64,000 bases of DNA from DATAES01 sp963802415 (GTDB lineage Bacteria; Actinomycetota; Acidimicrobiia; Acidimicrobiales; JACDCH01), in the NCBI GenBank assembly GCA_963802415.1, contig CAWDIH010000003.1, positions 124,001-188,000 on the forward strand, given 5' to 3'. The translations under genes were made by a program, and so were the position numbers. The notes beneath the pieces are model-generated. The model saw only the letters and a program-made list of their open reading frames with translations. It ran no database searches and was not told the DNA's origin. The first letter of the stretch is position 1; each line of letters opens with the position of its first letter. Below, in pieces: positions 16,959 through 23,540 of the stretch.

Positions 16959-17636
16959 GTGAGCGATCTACCAGTTGTTCTCGTCCACGGGTTTGCGACG
17001 TCTGGCGCGCGGACCTGGGGGGACAACGGCTGGATCGACCTGCTGCGCGACGCCGGCCGGGACGTCGTCGCCATCGACCTGCTGGGTCACGGCAGCGCCG
17101 ACAAGCCGCACGACCCTACGGCGTACGCCGAGGTCGAGCCACTCGTGGCCGCACAGCTGCCGGAGGGCCCGGTCGACGCCATCGGGTTCTCGATGGGCGC
17201 TCGCGTGCTGCTCACCATCGCCGCTGATCAGCCGGATCGCTTCGACCATCTCGTGGTCGCGGGGGTGGGCGCCAACCTCTTCCGCGACGACTCGCGCGGC
17301 GACATCGTGCAGGCGATCAGCGGACAGGCTGCCGACGACAATCCTGCTGCGCAGTACTTCGCGGGCCTGGCGCGCCAGCCGGGCAACGACCGCGACGCGC
17401 TCGTGGCCTTCATGCGGTCGCCGCGGCCCGCACTCGACGATGGAAGGCTCGCGAAGGTCACGTGCCCCGTCCTGGTCGTGTTGGGCGACCGCGACTTCGC
17501 CGGTCCGGCCGATCCGCTCGTCGATGCCTTGCCCGACGCGAAGCTCGTCACGCTCCCGGGCGTCGATCACTTCGCAACTCCGAAGGACTTCCGGTTCATC
17601 GACGCTGCCCTTGGCTTCGTGGGGGCGTCGTTCTGA
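16959..17636 (+). CDS. Alpha/beta hydrolase
   Basis: This 225-residue protein has the canonical alpha/beta hydrolase order. LVHGFATSG forms the oxyanion region, the nucleophile serine is in GFSMGAR near residue 82, the acid is in GDRDFAGPAD, and the histidine is in GVDHFATPK. No signal peptide is seen, so it should be cytoplasmic. The family includes esterases and C-C hydrolases, and the substrate cannot be told. The next gene starts at or beside its stop codon, suggesting a two-gene operon. Confidence 0.8.
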   Translation: MSDLPVVLVHGFATSGARTWGDNGWIDLLRDAGRDVVAIDLLGHGSADKPHDPTAYAEVEPLVAAQLPEGPVDAIGFSMGARVLLTIAADQPDRFDHLVVAGVGANLFRDDSRGDIVQAISGQAADDNPAAQYFAGLARQPGNDRDALVAFMRSPRPALDDGRLAKVTCPVLVVLGDRDFAGPADPLVDALPDAKLVTLPGVDHFATPKDFRFIDAALGFVGASF

Positions 17637-18289
17637 GTCGCGCTGACCGCGGGTTCGTCCTCGGCGTCGATCTCGACGGTGTGTGCGCGGACTACACGAG
17701 GGCCTTTCGCGCCGTTGTTGCCCGCGAGCGGGGGATCGACACCGGCGACCTTCCCGACAACCGAGGGTGGACCTTCGCCGAGTGGCACCTCGGGGATCTC
17801 GGCGGGTTCGACGCGGTGCACAGGCGAGCGGTGCTCGAGCACCGCATGTTCCGCACGATGCCTGTCATGTCGGGCGCGCCCGAGGCGTTGTGGCGGCTGT
17901 CGGACGCGGGCGTGTGGATCCGCATCATCACGCACCGGCTGTACGTCAACTGGGGACATGCGACGGCGGTGAGCGACACGGTCGAGTGGCTCGACCACTA
18001 CGCGATCCCCTATCGCGACATCTGCTTCCTCGGACGCAAACCCGAAGTGGAGGCGGACTGCTATGTCGACGACAGTCCTGATGTCGTCGCTGCGCTGCGC
18101 GACGAGGGCAACACCGTCATCGTGTTCGACGCGCCCTACAACGCGCATCTCGCCGACCCGCGGGCGACGACGTGGGCGGAGGTCGAACACCTCGTGACGG
18201 CGTTCGTCGCTGACAGCGGCGTCGCGCTGCAGTCGATGCTGCCAGGACTCGACGACGGTATCGACCGACTCCGCAGCCGCCTCCGGTAG
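17633..18289 (+). CDS. 5'-nucleotidase-like HAD protein (NT5C type)
   Basis: LGVDLDGVCADYTRAF carries the HAD nucleophile DxD. WIRIITHRLY follows as motif II, and CYVDDSPDVV holds the C-terminal acidic pair, matching the NT5C 5'(3')-deoxyribonucleotidase family of about 200 residues. The likely reaction is dephosphorylation of nucleoside monophosphates. The start is unclear: no ATG, GTG or TTG fits, and the best candidate is CTG at 17633, which overlaps the stop of the hydrolase by 3 nt. The frame is open far upstream, but that part reads as a shadow of the hydrolase gene. Confidence 0.7.
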   Translation: MSRADRGFVLGVDLDGVCADYTRAFRAVVARERGIDTGDLPDNRGWTFAEWHLGDLGGFDAVHRRAVLEHRMFRTMPVMSGAPEALWRLSDAGVWIRIITHRLYVNWGHATAVSDTVEWLDHYAIPYRDICFLGRKPEVEADCYVDDSPDVVAALRDEGNTVIVFDAPYNAHLADPRATTWAEVEHLVTAFVADSGVALQSMLPGLDDGIDRLRSRLR

Positions 18290-18727
18290 TCACTCCGGGA
18301 GGACGACCTCTGCGACGTCGCGCTCGACCGGTTCCTCTCCCGGAGCGCCGTACCACCACGAATAGATGAACCGACCCGGCTCCGGCATCGACAGCACGAC
18401 CTTCATCGGGAACGGTGAGCCAGCGTCACCGAGTTCGAACGTGCCCGGCTCGGTCTCCTGCAGGATCGCGACCGATTCGGCGTGGGTGTGACCGATCACC
18501 AGCACCGCGCCGCCGTCGTGGGTCCGCGCCAGCACCGTGTGCTCGTGATGGCCTCGGATTCGGTTCGGTTGCGCAGGGTTGAGGACCTCGTAGTCGAGGA
18601 TGACGCCGGCTCGGCCCGGTAGCGGTGTCACGAGGATCCGTGCCGCCCCCGGGTGATCCGGGTCCCCGTGCCGGTCGAGGCCGAGGTAGAGACCGGGATG
18701 GTCGAGCAGGTCGTCAACGATCGCCAT
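18290..18727 (-). CDS. Conserved hypothetical protein, beta-rich
   Basis: I do not recognise this family. The protein has 145 residues, no membrane span and no signal peptide. It is rich in predicted beta strands (GAARILVTPLPGRAGVILDYEVL, then VLARTHDGGAVLVIGHT and FPMKVVLSM), which could be a small barrel of lipocalin or calycin type. It ends exactly where the convergent nucleotidase-like gene ends. TACGGT lies 6 nt before the ATG, supporting the start. Confidence 0.65.
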   Translation of the reverse strand: MAIVDDLLDHPGLYLGLDRHGDPDHPGAARILVTPLPGRAGVILDYEVLNPAQPNRIRGHHEHTVLARTHDGGAVLVIGHTHAESVAILQETEPGTFELGDAGSPFPMKVVLSMPEPGRFIYSWWYGAPGEEPVERDVAEVVLPE

Positions 18728-18733
18728 TCCGCG

Positions 18734-18739
18734 ACCGTA
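18734..18739 (-). promoter_or_regulatory. -10 hexamer TACGGT, leaderless
   Basis: On the minus strand TACGGT ends 6 nt before the ATG at 18727. Confidence 0.5.
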
Positions 18740-18754
18740 GACCCAGCCCCTCGA

Positions 18755-20179
18755 TCAGTGGTCGTGGACCACGCAGGCGCCGCCGTGCTCGTCGATGCCG
18801 GCGAACGGGCCGCACGGGTTGTCGACCATCCACACGTGCAGCATCGGCGGCGTGGGGATGAAGACACCGCGGGTGCACACGCCGTTGACCGTGGTCCCGA
18901 CCACCCTCAGGCCTTCCCAGCACAGGTTTTGGTGGTCGTGCCACGTCGTGAGCTCCCCGGCGATGTCGGGCACGTCGGCCATCGTCTTGCCGAGCGAGAG
19001 GATGTACATCGCCGACACGATGGTCTTCGTCCCATCACCGTTCTTCTTCACGACGATCGACTCGATGCGGTTCGGATCGACTTCGAATGGGTCGGAGAGA
19101 TACGCCCCGCGCACGTAGTGCTCGTAACCGTCGGTCCCTCCGTCGCCGATCGACGTGTAACCCGCTGCCTCGACGGCCGCGACATTGGGGAAGGGCTGCA
19201 GCCCGACCCTCGTACGGGCTATCAAGTCACGAGCCGCCTGCTGCTGCGCCGGCGTCAGCCGCGGGTCGTCGAGCGAGATGATCGGACCACTCGGCTGTCC
19301 CGGAACGGTGCTCGGTGGCTCTGATGAATGCTGATGCCCAGGGTCGGTGATCGGCGGCGAGCCCGGAAGCGGATCGGGGTGGACGTGCCCCGCCGTCGAC
19401 CCATCCGGTGGCAGCGTCGGATCGTGAGAATGCCCGGACGCGGTCGACGACGAGCCGTCGTGGTCGTGCACCGCGCCATCGGCGTGCGTGGCCGGATCAT
19501 GAGTCGCGGGATCGTGCGCCGCCGCGTCGTGGGTCGCGGCGTCGTGCGCGGCCGCATCGTGTGCCACCGCATCATGTGCGGCTGCATCGTGTGCGGCCAG
19601 ATCATGGGCCGCTACGTCATGGGTGGCCGGGTCATGCGCGTGCGAAGCACCGGCGGCTACGTGGACGTGCCCGGCCGCGTCGTGCGTGTGCCCCGCAGCG
19701 ACCACCGGCAGCGCAAGCAGCAAGGCCGCGGCGCCGACCGACACCGACCACAGCGGTGGAAGCACGCGTCGTGCCACCGGGCGAGCGAGCACGACGACGG
19801 CCGCTGCCACACTCGCGCCTGCGTACAGCGCGGCGGTGAGGTCCTGGCTGCCCACGGCCTCGCGGTCGCTCAACGCGTCGACGAACGGAACGCCGGTCGT
19901 GCGCGAGAGCAACCACACGAGCACCGCGCCTGTGTTCACGACGATGCCGATCAGCAGCACCCGGCGCGTCGTCCACTTCGCGACCGCCGCCGCCCACGCG
20001 AGCTGTGCGACCGCGCAAGCCACGAACATCCAGAACAACGTTCGATCGCCGTTGTGGTCCTTGGCCGCGGCGCCATGGATCAAGCCTGCGAGCGCTGACC
20101 CGGTGACCGCGACGACCACGGCAGTCCGCAGACCATGCAACGGACCTCGAACCGCGCTCGACTGTTCCTGCATGCGCAT
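18755..20179 (-). CDS. Membrane protein with ten HDxAx histidine-rich pentapeptide repeats
   Basis: The 474 residues fall into three parts. Five hydrophobic spans lie at about 18-38, 48-68, 73-92, 113-133 and 143-162. A histidine- and aspartate-rich segment (164-283) contains ten consecutive HDxAx pentads at 182-231. The soluble C-terminal domain (about 300-474) holds YEHYV, TWHDHQNLCW, MLHVWMV and a C-terminal VVHDH, with cysteines at WEGL- and PCGP-adjacent positions. The His/Asp segment and the conserved-looking His and Cys residues suggest extracytoplasmic metal binding (zinc, copper or nickel). I recognise no named family. No transport or regulatory partner is adjacent. Confidence 0.75.
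   Translation of the reverse strand: MRMQEQSSAVRGPLHGLRTAVVVAVTGSALAGLIHGAAAKDHNGDRTLFWMFVACAVAQLAWAAAVAKWTTRRVLLIGIVVNTGAVLVWLLSRTTGVPFVDALSDREAVGSQDLTAALYAGASVAAAVVVLARPVARRVLPPLWSVSVGAAALLLALPVVAAGHTHDAAGHVHVAAGASHAHDPATHDVAAHDLAAHDAAAHDAVAHDAAAHDAATHDAAAHDPATHDPATHADGAVHDHDGSSSTASGHSHDPTLPPDGSTAGHVHPDPLPGSPPITDPGHQHSSEPPSTVPGQPSGPIISLDDPRLTPAQQQAARDLIARTRVGLQPFPNVAAVEAAGYTSIGDGGTDGYEHYVRGAYLSDPFEVDPNRIESIVVKKNGDGTKTIVSAMYILSLGKTMADVPDIAGELTTWHDHQNLCWEGLRVVGTTVNGVCTRGVFIPTPPMLHVWMVDNPCGPFAGIDEHGGACVVHDH
19487..19636 (-). repeat. Ten tandem 15-nt coding repeats (HDxAx)
   Basis: Exactly 150 nt encode ten pentapeptides of the form HD-x-A-x. Most codons for H and D are repeated as CAC/CAT-GAC/GAT, and the variable third residue is A, P, V or L. 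Slippage or unequal crossover could change the copy number. Confidence 0.85.
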
Positions 20180-20228
20180 CCCCCCGGTGCAGGTATTCCG
20201 TGCGCGTCAGTCTCGCGCTATCGCTCGT

Positions 20229-20936
20229 TCAATGCTGTGACTGCTGTCGCCGCGGCCCGCGCGCGAACCGAGTTCCCTCCGGATCGCGCGCCCATGACGC
20301 CGGCTCGCCCCATTTGTCCTCGTACACGATCTCGCCGAGTGGCCGGCGGCGCACCGGGCCGTGCGAGCCTTCGGGTCGGCCCAGTGCGATCGTGGCCGCG
20401 ATGAACGTGTTCGGCGGGATGTCGAGTACCGCGCGCAACTGCTCATCCACCAGGACGTGCCACATGGTCATCACGCCGCCGTAGCCCAGCGCACGAGCAG
20501 CGAGCAGCAGGTTCTGACACGCGGGATACACGTTCGCCCCATCGAACGGGCTCAGGGGCCGGTACGGCTCGTGGCAGGCGAGGACGACAACCGGTATCTC
20601 TTCGAAACGATCCACGAACTGTTGCATCGCTTGCGCCATGCGTGCCTTGCGCGAGCCGGCCTCGACACCCGAGCCGGCGTCGTACCCGTCGGCCGAACGC
20701 TTGGTCGCCCACTCCGCGCGGAATGCTTCACCAAGCAACGCACGCGCTTCACGCGCAGCCGGACCGTCGCGCAACACGACGAAGCGGAACGGCTGGCGGT
20801 TCGATCCCGACGGCGCACGACTCGCGAGCCAGAAGATCGTGGCAAGGTCGGCCTCGGGGATCGGATCGGTTCGGAACCTGCGAATGGCACGCGTGGTGGC
20901 GATGCCGTCGAGCAAGGAGATGTCGTCGTCCTGCAC
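20229..20936 (-). CDS. Nitroreductase family protein
   Basis: The protein has 235 residues from the GTG at 20936. RAIRRFRTDPIP and SRAPSGSNRQPFRFVV form the FMN-binding N-terminus. ACQNLLLAARALGYGG and a LGRPEGS segment near the C-terminus complete the nitroreductase fold. These FMN enzymes work as dimers and reduce nitroaromatics, quinones or flavins with NAD(P)H. It stands alone, divergent from the alcohol dehydrogenase remnant, and has a leaderless promoter 6 nt upstream. Confidence 0.85.
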   Translation of the reverse strand: MQDDDISLLDGIATTRAIRRFRTDPIPEADLATIFWLASRAPSGSNRQPFRFVVLRDGPAAREARALLGEAFRAEWATKRSADGYDAGSGVEAGSRKARMAQAMQQFVDRFEEIPVVVLACHEPYRPLSPFDGANVYPACQNLLLAARALGYGGVMTMWHVLVDEQLRAVLDIPPNTFIAATIALGRPEGSHGPVRRRPLGEIVYEDKWGEPASWARDPEGTRFARGPRRQQSQH

Positions 20937-20942
20937 GTTCTC

Positions 20943-20948
20943 ACCCTA
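20943..20948 (-). promoter_or_regulatory. -10 hexamer TAGGGT, leaderless
   Basis: On the minus strand TAGGGT ends 6 nt before the GTG at 20936. Confidence 0.5.
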
Positions 20949-20980
20949 CGTGGAAGTTTCGGGCGACCAGGAGGTCCCTT

Positions 20981-21456
20981 ATGCACGAGCACACGCTCGT
21001 GAAGATCGACGAACAGATGCCGCTCGATCGCGCGGCCATTGCAGGAGCACGCCGAGTCATCGCGGTCGACATGGTCGACGAAAAGCTCAAGCTCGCGAAG
21101 CAGTTCGGCGCGACCGACGTCGTGAACGCCGGCGAAGGCGACGCGATCGCGCAGGTGAAGGACATCAGTAAAGGCGGCGTGCACTACTCGTTCGAGGCGA
21201 TTGGGCTGAAGGCGACGGTCGAAGATGCGTTCGGAATGCTGCGGCGCGGCGGCACCGCGACTGTGATCGGCAGGATCCCGCTCGGTCAGAGCGTCGAGTC
21301 CCCGGTTTCGACTTGCTGATGGAGAAGCGGCTGCAGGGTTCGGCCATGGGCTCGAACCGGTTCCGGGTCGACATGCCCCGCTACATCGACCTGTATCTGC
21401 AAGGGCGGCTCAATCTCGACGAGCTCGTGTCCCAGCGCATCGTCTTCGACACCTGA
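20981..21456 (+). pseudogene. Remnant of a zinc-type alcohol dehydrogenase
   Basis: Pieces of the MDR/zinc alcohol dehydrogenase family are present in order but incomplete. VKIDEQMPLDRAAI is joined directly to ARRVIAVDMVDEKLKLAKQF, so the usual GCGVxTG to GxGGVG cofactor segment of about 35 residues is missing. The N-terminal catalytic domain is absent and the frame shifts near 21305. The second frame continues with LLMEKRLQGSAMGSNRFR to LNLDELVSQR and then stops, lacking the last 30 or so residues. AGGAGG precedes the ATG at 20981, so a short product could still be made. Truncation at both ends plus an internal deletion favours true decay over sequencing error. Confidence 0.75.
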
Positions 21457-21475
21457 ACCCTCCGAATGTTGGGTG

Positions 21476-21501
21476 GATACGGGTGCCCTGGCACCCGTAT
21501 C
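21476..21501. promoter_or_regulatory. Perfect dyad, possible operator or terminator
   Basis: Two 12-nt arms (GATACGGGTGCC and its exact complement) are separated by 2 nt. The dyad lies 20 nt after the pseudogene stop and 17 nt before the ATG of the DUF4328 gene. No T tract follows, so an operator is as likely as a terminator. Confidence 0.45.
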
Positions 21502-21518
21502 ACCCCGGAGTTGCAACA

Positions 21519-22313
21519 ATGGAGGATGTGGCGAGCGAACCGGGCTGGTACCCGGATCCGTGGCAACCGGCACGCCGGCGATGGTGGGACGGAACAAGTT
21601 GGAGCGACCACACCTGGGACCCGAACCAGCCGGCCCAGCCGCAAGCGGCGCCGCAGCCGCAGCCGCAACCCGCGTTCTGGCTGCCGCCACCCGATCCCCG
21701 GCGCGATCTGGCCGACGAACGAAGTGCGGGTGTGTGGGCGAAGCGGGCGTTCATCGCGCTGTTCGTTGCCAAAGTCGCGAGTGGGCTGCTCTCGCTCGTG
21801 ATCTTCGACTCGGTGATCGACGACATCCGACGAGCGGCGGACACCGGCACCGCAGACCAGACCTCGATGAGCGGCTGGCAGATCCTCAACTTGCCCGTCT
21901 CGATCGTGCTGGTGCTCGGCTTCGTCGGCGTCATCATCTGGACGTACAAGGCCGCGACCGTCGCCTCGAAGCTCAACTATCCGGCGCGGCACAACGCCAC
22001 GTGGGCGATCCTCGGATGGATCGTGCCCGTCATCAATTTCTGGTTCCCGTACCAGTCGGTGCGCGACTGCCTCGCGCCCGGCAACCCGGAGCGCCGGACG
22101 GTGCGGCGATGGTGGACGCTGTACCTCATCGGTTCGTTCGCCTGGATCGTCGTCGTCGTCCTCGCCTTCGTCGTCGGGCTCGCCATCGCGCTCGCGCTCT
22201 CGCTTCCGGTCATCGTCGTCAGCGCCCTCGAACTGTCGGCCGCGCTCCGAGTCGTCGACGCGGTCGGAGCCGATCACGCCGAAGCGATCGGCCGGATCGT
22301 CACGACACGGTGA
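21519..22313 (+). CDS. DUF2510-DUF4328 membrane protein
   Basis: The protein has 264 residues from the ATG at 21519, with GGAG 8 nt upstream. The N-terminal GWYPDPWQP and RWWDGTSWSDHT form the short DUF2510 module. A proline/glutamine-rich linker follows, then four hydrophobic segments with WAILGWIVPVINFWFP, typical of DUF4328. The role of these proteins is unknown. DUF2510 is common on actinobacterial membrane proteins and may bind peptides or envelope components. Its last 14 bp overlap the convergent oxidoreductase gene. Confidence 0.8.
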   Translation: MEDVASEPGWYPDPWQPARRRWWDGTSWSDHTWDPNQPAQPQAAPQPQPQPAFWLPPPDPRRDLADERSAGVWAKRAFIALFVAKVASGLLSLVIFDSVIDDIRRAADTGTADQTSMSGWQILNLPVSIVLVLGFVGVIIWTYKAATVASKLNYPARHNATWAILGWIVPVINFWFPYQSVRDCLAPGNPERRTVRRWWTLYLIGSFAWIVVVVLAFVVGLAIALALSLPVIVVSALELSAALRVVDAVGADHAEAIGRIVTTR

Positions 22314-23319
22314 CGGGCGCTCCTCCGTCGGCCGCCGATCGATAGACCGCGTCTGCGACCGTGTGGGCCCGCAACGCGTCTGCGAACGACGGCCACGCGG
22401 GCTCGCCCCGCACAACTGCCTCGACGAACAGCTCATCGGGATTGCCGAGGGTCGCGCCTCTGAGGCGAGCCTCTGCGACCAACTCCGCGCCGTCGAGTCG
22501 TGTCGGAGGGGCGCCGGTGCTCACCCACTCGACCGGGCCGAACCAGTCGCCCTCGAGCACCGCGTAGGCGCGCTCACAGAACAACTCGACCCGTCGCAGG
22601 CTCGGGCGTTCGAGCACGTCGTGCCATACCGACTGCAACGTGCCGGTGGCACCACTGGAGAAGCGCAACAGCACCGCTGCGACGTCCTCGATGCCGTCGA
22701 TCTCGTGGAAGCCCGACGTTGCCGCCGCAACGCTCGCGACCGGTCCGAGCACGTGTTCGAGCATGTCGAGGTCGTGGATCGAGTGCTCGAGCAGGGTGCC
22801 GGCTCCTGCCTTCGTCACGTCACCCCGCCAGGTCGACCCGTAGCCGCCTTGGATCGGGATGTACTGGTCGTCCCGGAACACGACGCTCATCGGACGTCCG
22901 CTGTCCCGGTCGGCGGCCAGGGCCTTCAGCATCCCGAACGCCGGTGAATGTCGGAGCACCAGCCCGACCTGGTTGACCACCCCCGCCCGGTCGACCGCCG
23001 CCACCATCTCCGTGGCGGCTGCCAGGTCGACGCCGAGCGGCTTCTCGCAGAACACGGCCAACCCCCGCTCGGCGGCGGCCACCACGAGTCGGGGGTGCTC
23101 CGCCGTCCACGTGCAGACGTAGGCCACGTCGCAGGAATCGAGCACCTCCTCCTCCGAGCCACAGACGGTGGCGCCGGAGGCCAGCGCGAACTGCGTCGCC
23201 CGCTCGGGATCGGGGTCGTAGACGCCGGCCCAGGCCACGTCCGACCCGGCGACGTGCAGCGATTTCGAGTGATACGTGGCGATGAGCCCGGCCCCGAGAA
23301 ACCCCACCCGCACCGTCAT
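22300..23319 (-). CDS. Gfo/Idh/MocA family oxidoreductase
   Basis: This 339-residue protein begins with VGFLGAGLIATYHSKS, the dinucleotide-binding fold. FCEKPLGVD near residue 93 contains the family EKP motif, whose lysine is catalytic. STWRGDVTKAGAG and LLEHSIHDLDMLEH carry the aspartate and histidine of the active site. These enzymes oxidise or reduce sugars and inositols with NAD(P). No sugar operon surrounds it, so the substrate is open. TACGGT lies 8 nt upstream of the ATG. Confidence 0.85.
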   Translation of the reverse strand: MTVRVGFLGAGLIATYHSKSLHVAGSDVAWAGVYDPDPERATQFALASGATVCGSEEEVLDSCDVAYVCTWTAEHPRLVVAAAERGLAVFCEKPLGVDLAAATEMVAAVDRAGVVNQVGLVLRHSPAFGMLKALAADRDSGRPMSVVFRDDQYIPIQGGYGSTWRGDVTKAGAGTLLEHSIHDLDMLEHVLGPVASVAAATSGFHEIDGIEDVAAVLLRFSSGATGTLQSVWHDVLERPSLRRVELFCERAYAVLEGDWFGPVEWVSTGAPPTRLDGAELVAEARLRGATLGNPDELFVEAVVRGEPAWPSFADALRAHTVADAVYRSAADGGAPVTVS

Positions 23320-23327
23320 CGGGCGTG

Positions 23328-23333
23328 ACCGTA
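23328..23333 (-). promoter_or_regulatory. -10 hexamer TACGGT, leaderless
   Basis: On the minus strand TACGGT ends 8 nt before the ATG at 23319. It sits at the edge of the tandem repeat at 23330-23464. Confidence 0.45.
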
Positions 23334-23464
23334 TCTCCGCGTTCCCCGGCCACGCCGGACTCGCATGCTGTGCCGGGTGCCGTATCTCAGCGTTCCCCGC
23401 CCACGCAGGCCGTAGGAGCCGCTCCTCCGCTGGCGCTCCGTCGCTCGCATGCTGTGCCGGGTGC
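23330..23464. repeat. Imperfect tandem duplication upstream of lon
   Basis: A unit of about 51 nt (23330-23380) is repeated at 23381-23464 with a 33-nt insertion. The left parts (26 nt at 23330 and 23381) differ at two positions. The right parts, starting TCGCATGCTG (23361-23381 and 23445-23465), are identical over 21 nt. A small hairpin CCACCCG-C-CGGGTGG follows. The repeat fills the divergent gap between the Gfo/Idh/MocA gene and lon. Confidence 0.7.
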
Positions 23465-23540
23465 CACCCGCCGGGTGGGGAATGCTGAGCCGAGTCCTAG
23501 GGTTCCTCACTTGCAATCTGATAGTCACTAGGAGCCCCTC

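Noticed and set aside
19487..19636. Regular 15-nt repeats that could suggest a CRISPR array or minisatellite.
   Set aside because: They are in frame, encode a regular HDxAx peptide inside a clear coding sequence, and have no spacers.
23466..23540. HspR-type HAIR operator upstream of lon.
   Set aside because: GAGT and ACTTG half-like sequences are present, but their spacing and symmetry do not fit the inverted repeat.
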